Positions 60,030-64,000 of a stretch of 64,000 bases of DNA are shown piece by piece. The position numbers and the translations under genes were made by a program. Under the pieces are notes generated by a model. That model was given only the letters and a program-made list of their open reading frames with translations. It had not been told where the DNA came from and made no database searches. Source of the DNA: Epiperipatus broadwayi (lineage: Eukaryota; Onychophora; Udeonychophora; Euonychophora; Peripatidae); NCBI GenBank assembly GCA_028023455.1, contig JAQFVV010006203.1:12624348-12688347 (forward strand). The letters run 5' to 3'. How positions within the stretch are numbered: the stretch's first letter is position 1; the number at the start of each line of letters is the position of its first letter.

Positions 60030-63000
60030 GCACACATACCCCCCTCTTCTGTTTCTTTTAACCTTTTTAAATCCCTATTTAGTATTATAAATTTATATAC
60101 TAAGGAAATATAAATATAAAAAAGAATAAATTTAATTAATTGAGCTATATTGATGCATATAGGAAAGTTTACTTTTTGAAACAGGGATTGAACTCAGCCC
60201 TGTTTCAATACCCCCCTCCTGGAAGCCTTTAAATACAGTCTATGTGTTTGAATGGCTTATGTTTAAATAAATAAAACTATACATTGTAACAAGGTGCGGA
60301 CTGAGGAGAGCAATGGTCCGCCTAAAGTTACAAGAGAAATGGGTATATATATATCACTAATACTATTAGCTAATAAAGTTACTAATAATCGGAAATATTA
60401 ATATTTAATGGTGATGGGAATATTTTGATATTAACCGTATATTATTCATATATTTATTTAGAGGTAGTTGTTAGACTATAAAGAAAGAAAAAAATAAATA
60501 AACATTGTAGAACCTGTTTTGTTGGGGTGTTTGTGCATGCGAATGTATATATTGCGGATTAGTTATTTCGAGTGGATAGCAAATTGGAACAAAACGAGAT
60601 CCGTCTGAAATGCGAATGTATTTGATCATGGCGACTGCAATGACGACATGTCTATTATGATGCAACCAGGGGATTTCGCAGGGGATCACGAAATGGAGGA
60701 GAAAGGACGAGAGGAAAAGGATATAAAAGAAAATAGAGAGGGGATAAGAGTCTTCTTGCACGGGTCCAGAAATAATCAGAATAAAAGTGTATCATGCATC
60801 GATGGGGTAAAACCTCAACTTGACAGGCGATGAAGGCCTGCCCCACAGTCCAGAAGGTGCTGCAAGGAATAAAATCAAGGAACGCCGAATTCGTCATCGA
60901 CGCAAAGAATATGATCGCACGGGAAATGAACCACAAGATCATCCAGCTATAGAGCCTTTATCAAACCCATGCTTTGGAATATTGAGGTAACGTGAACTTT
61001 ATCAATTGCCATTGAATTGCTCTACCACACAATCCAGTGTTAAACATTGTTCACCATTGGAACTTTGAATAAGTTAATTCTCTATGATTAAAACCTGTTT
61101 TAATAAAACGTACCAACTACAAAGTCCTGGAGAGTTTAATAGCGAACAATATTAATTGTTTGGGCCTATTAAAATCCAAAAAGGAAAAAGTAATTTACTT
61201 AATCCGTAATGTATGTATCCATAATATTCAATGAAACACAGTTGTAAATAACGGGGTGGGTCAACTAAATGAATTTTAATATTTTTTTTTTAATAAATTT
61301 TTTACATTAAAAATATCTTGTGGAATATTTCCTTTACTTGTATTTATATTATGTCAATCAAATTCATAGTTAGGGGGCTAAAAATGTCATAATTAAAATA
61401 AAACGTATCTCTACCTTGAATAACCAGCTTATAGAACTTTACATAGGGTACACTCCTCCGAAATTAGACGAAACTTCATTCTGCAGGAAACTAGTCATAA
61501 GATTGATTTTTAAATCGATTCAGTCATCAAATATGCGTTGATTACGGATATTAACCCACTTCCAGTTAAAGACAGTAGTGTCGAACCTAATCCCGTCCCG
61601 GCTATGACCCCCTCCCTGAGGGCGGCAGAACACCACCCCTTTTTCTTAATTACCGCGAAAGGTAAGCGACCAAATATTTATTGGTCGCTATCGGGGTTAT
61701 TCTGCATTATAAAGTCCCGCGGGAATTCTTGTTTGCTCATCGCAAATAGGTTTGGCGCTGGAAGCAAACCCTTCCAAATGCCCGGAACAGCAGAACAAAA
61801 GAATTCACATCTAAAGTTAAGCTTAAGTACGGCAGAATTAACTCGCGAGGAACGTATGTCCTAAAATCAATTTTATCTGAGTTCCATTCTGTAACTATAA
61901 AACATGAGTGATGACCATCGGCCTAACGATATACTCTGGGTCTGACCACAACTCACGAGCATGTGAATGCTACAAATGAACACAGCCAACTCTACCCCGA
62001 CCTACTTGGTTAAACGACTAAACAAAAAGCCATTTCCTAACCACACTCTGCTGCTTCCGAGTCTTATGGGTGTGGGTAACTAGGACAAATGCCCGATTCT
62101 TATTCGGAATTTTCCAACCATGTCGGGAATAAAAAGCAGCTATACACAGAATGCAACACATCACATGCCGGATCCAGCAGGCAACCCCATATTCCCCCAT
62201 CAGACTTAGACCACTTTCCTCCCAAAGCTTCACAGCCACAACTTATTTATCCTCTATACTTACAAACCAGCAAACCCATGTATAAAGCATTACTTTGTAT
62301 ACGTCAATATATATAAATGCCACTATAATAACCAAGATAAATATTGAACCCACAACCTAAAAAAATAAATAATAAAAAAAAACTTTCAGGCCTACTTTCC
62401 CTCCCCCGAAGCACCATGCTGCATACTTAACTTTCCTGACTAACCAATCCACTCTTGTTGTCCATTTTCCGATTTCTTTTACTTTAAAATTCAATAAACT
62501 AAATTTTAACGTTTGACTACTTTTTTTATTTTCAAAAAAAATTTTTTTTTATATATATATCCATGTATTTCTTTTTTCCTTTTATGCTTAACCCCTACAT
62601 TCCGTCCCCTATACTTTCCACTCTTCAAAAGACCTTTAGTTAGGATGCCATTTTAATGGAATTTGCCATTTTCCCATATATAACTTATGAATATATAAAA
62701 CCATTTGTAAGATTGTGTGTATGTATATAACGATACACGTATATGCGTATGTTTAAAAAAAAAATTTATAATATTATTCCATTTTATCGCCCAGCATATT
62801 TATGAACATCAATTTATGACCTCAAGCACCAATTCTATATTTCTATAAGAATTATGCTGGGAGAGAACTGGAATACCAATATGGAAATGCCATTGACTAG
62901 TTCTGCTCGGGGCGGGTGATTATTTAATCGTGGGAATATATGGGGGATTACATTATACAAGATACTCTTCAATCCAATCCATTACATTAATTTTTAAATC

Positions 63001-63418
63001 TAATAATCTAACTAACTCAAAATTAAACAAATAACACACATATACGTAAGTTTCATTTTACTTTAATCCTATAGCTTTTAATTTCTGTATTATTTATAAT
63101 ATGACCCTTTTTGTTTTTGTGCTCAAAATAGTGAGAAAATGCATGCACACACATACACTGCATAGAACTGTATAAAATGCAATAGAAAATGAAAATAAGC
63201 AGGAAAACAATGTCAGATTCATCCGGATCCACAATAATAATAAAAAAATCAATTTTAAAGTTCAGAAGAGTTAATAAATAATGTCCATGTGGACAGTTTA
63301 TTATGTGTAGCAAAAAAACACACTATCATTTGAACTATTATACGAATATAGGTGGTAAATGTGCACATTACCTTTTCTTTCTTCCTCATGAAAAACTAAA
63401 GTTAAAATACTTCTTTCC
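60030..63418. other. GC-richer unassigned stretch between the direct repeats
   Basis: 60,580-60,990 and 61,540-62,330 are visibly richer in GC than the rest. On the plus strand 60,607-60,833 is an open frame rich in Glu/Lys/Arg (GDFAGDHEMEEKGREEKDIK), and 60,827-60,952 reads KACPTVQKVLQGIKSRNAEF then VIDAKNMIAREMNHKIIQL to a stop, after a cttgacag acceptor-like site. 61,538-61,864 is a 108-codon frame without recognisable motif. It may be a neighbouring gene's exon or a transposon interior. Confidence 0.3.
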
Positions 63419-63419
63419 A

Positions 63420-64000
63420 ATGTGTATTGCATTCGACGTAGGTGATTTTGGTAGTTCGATCTGTTTTATTGTTTTTCGACCTGCTACTATTGTTGGAGCC
63501 TGATCTTGGCGTCGGAGTGACTTGTTTCCATTTACAATATTTGCATACATGGCAGCAACTTCAGTGTCTTCGGGGGCAGGATTGTAAAAGCCCTGACATG
63601 CTTACACTTTCTTAAGCCAGCTTGCCCACCACCATTCTAACCTCCATTTCTGTCCACAAATCTCTCTTGCAGCATTCCTTACAAAAATCAGTAATAGAAT
63701 GAATCTTTTTAGCCAATTCTGCCACTCAAAAATCTAAATTCTTTTTGAACAAAAACTTTTAACACCTCAAAATTATTTTTGCTCTCCTTTTGTCTTGATC
63801 GAAATTCTTTTGAATCAAAAACTTAAATCTCACTAATTACATTCCTTAGATATCAATCGAGTTATTTTTGCTATCTTTTTTTCATTTAACTTTCCCAAAA
63901 TGAAATTGAAAAGTTTCCATCTTGAAAAATAAAGTATATTTCCATAACTGTATTTATGCTTTTTTTATATATTATTATATACATGCATTTTCAAAAAAAA
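63420..64000 (+). repeat. ~0.6-kb direct repeat, right copy
   Basis: Matches the left copy with a few percent divergence and small indels, up to the window edge. Its minus strand has two protein-like open stretches: 63,725-63,612 (VAELAKKIHSITDFCKECCK, RDLWTEMEVRMVV) and 63,601-63,386 (QGFYNPAPEDTEVAAMYANI, KSLRRQDQAPTIVAGRKTIK). I do not recognise the family. A decayed transposon protein is likely. Confidence 0.85.

Larger units (their letters stand above)
24891..64000 (+). other. P450 transcription unit, 3' end beyond window
   Basis: Three exons join in frame (355, 513 and 444 bp; 437 codons plus one base), all with phase 1 junctions and GT/AG ends. The remaining coding sequence should begin with two bases completing Gly438, then the Lys/Arg-x-Cys haem-ligand motif. 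I read 53,402 to the window end for a Cys-Leu-Gly-type exon and found none, so the final exon probably lies more than 10.6 kb downstream. Loss of that exon (a pseudogene) is the alternative, but intact splice sites and frames argue against it. Expression, substrate and subfamily are not inferable from sequence. Confidence 0.7.

Noticed and set aside
60471-60942. Minus-strand ORFs of 95-96 residues
   Set aside because: They overlap plus-strand frames with more protein-like composition and have no recognisable features.

Overview
This window reads as AT-rich nuclear DNA of an animal. The one gene I can support is a multi-exon microsomal cytochrome P450 of the CYP2 type, with GT/AG introns of about 22 kb and 5 kb. 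Everything else recognisable is repetitive: non-LTR retrotransposon debris, a Penelope-like fragment, foldback elements, a 397-bp satellite and (TA)n tracts. The lineage cannot be fixed from this alone. CYP2-clan P450s with long introns plus decayed RTE-type LINEs fit a chelicerate, another invertebrate arthropod or a mollusc. There are no bacterial features: no operons, no Shine-Dalgarno context, and no long uninterrupted ORFs outside exons and transposon remnants.

Layout. Positions 1-8.5 kb hold intergenic sequence with small foldback and SINE-like repeats. Positions 9.1-12.06 kb hold a 2.9-kb element with ~600-bp inverted arms, here called E1. A two-copy flanking repeat (12.1-13.2 and 15.5-16.2 kb) encloses a 397-bp satellite that switches orientation inside the array (13.24-15.47 kb). 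A Penelope-type GIY-YIG fragment lies at 18.66 kb. A decayed but nearly full-length RTE retrotransposon (19.56-24.1 kb, + strand) is split by a 2.05-kb foldback repeat carrying a 13-bp near-identical flanking duplication.

The P450 starts at 24,891. Coding exons are 24,891-25,245, 47,447-47,959 and 52,958-53,401. All three junctions are phase 1, and they join into 437 codons plus one base. The last exon, with the haem-binding cysteine, is not found before 64,000. Intron 1 holds a second LINE family in both orientations, long repeats with a shared TATA-like box, a fresh-looking RTE 3' fragment and a large hairpin. Intron 2 holds members of the same foldback family seen at 21 kb and an unrecognised minus-strand open frame.

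Downstream of exon 3 are a foldback element with a tRNA-like SINE at its centre (54.75-55.25 kb; an older copy is at 8.0-8.47 kb), a relative of E1 (56.6-58.4 kb), more 397-bp satellite (58.59-59.43 kb), and a ~0.6-kb direct repeat (59.43-60.03 kb and 63.42 kb to the window end). Between those repeats lies a GC-richer stretch of unknown content. A recurrent theme is that several unrelated repeats end at a TTACA/TGTAA motif abutting a (TA)n tract.
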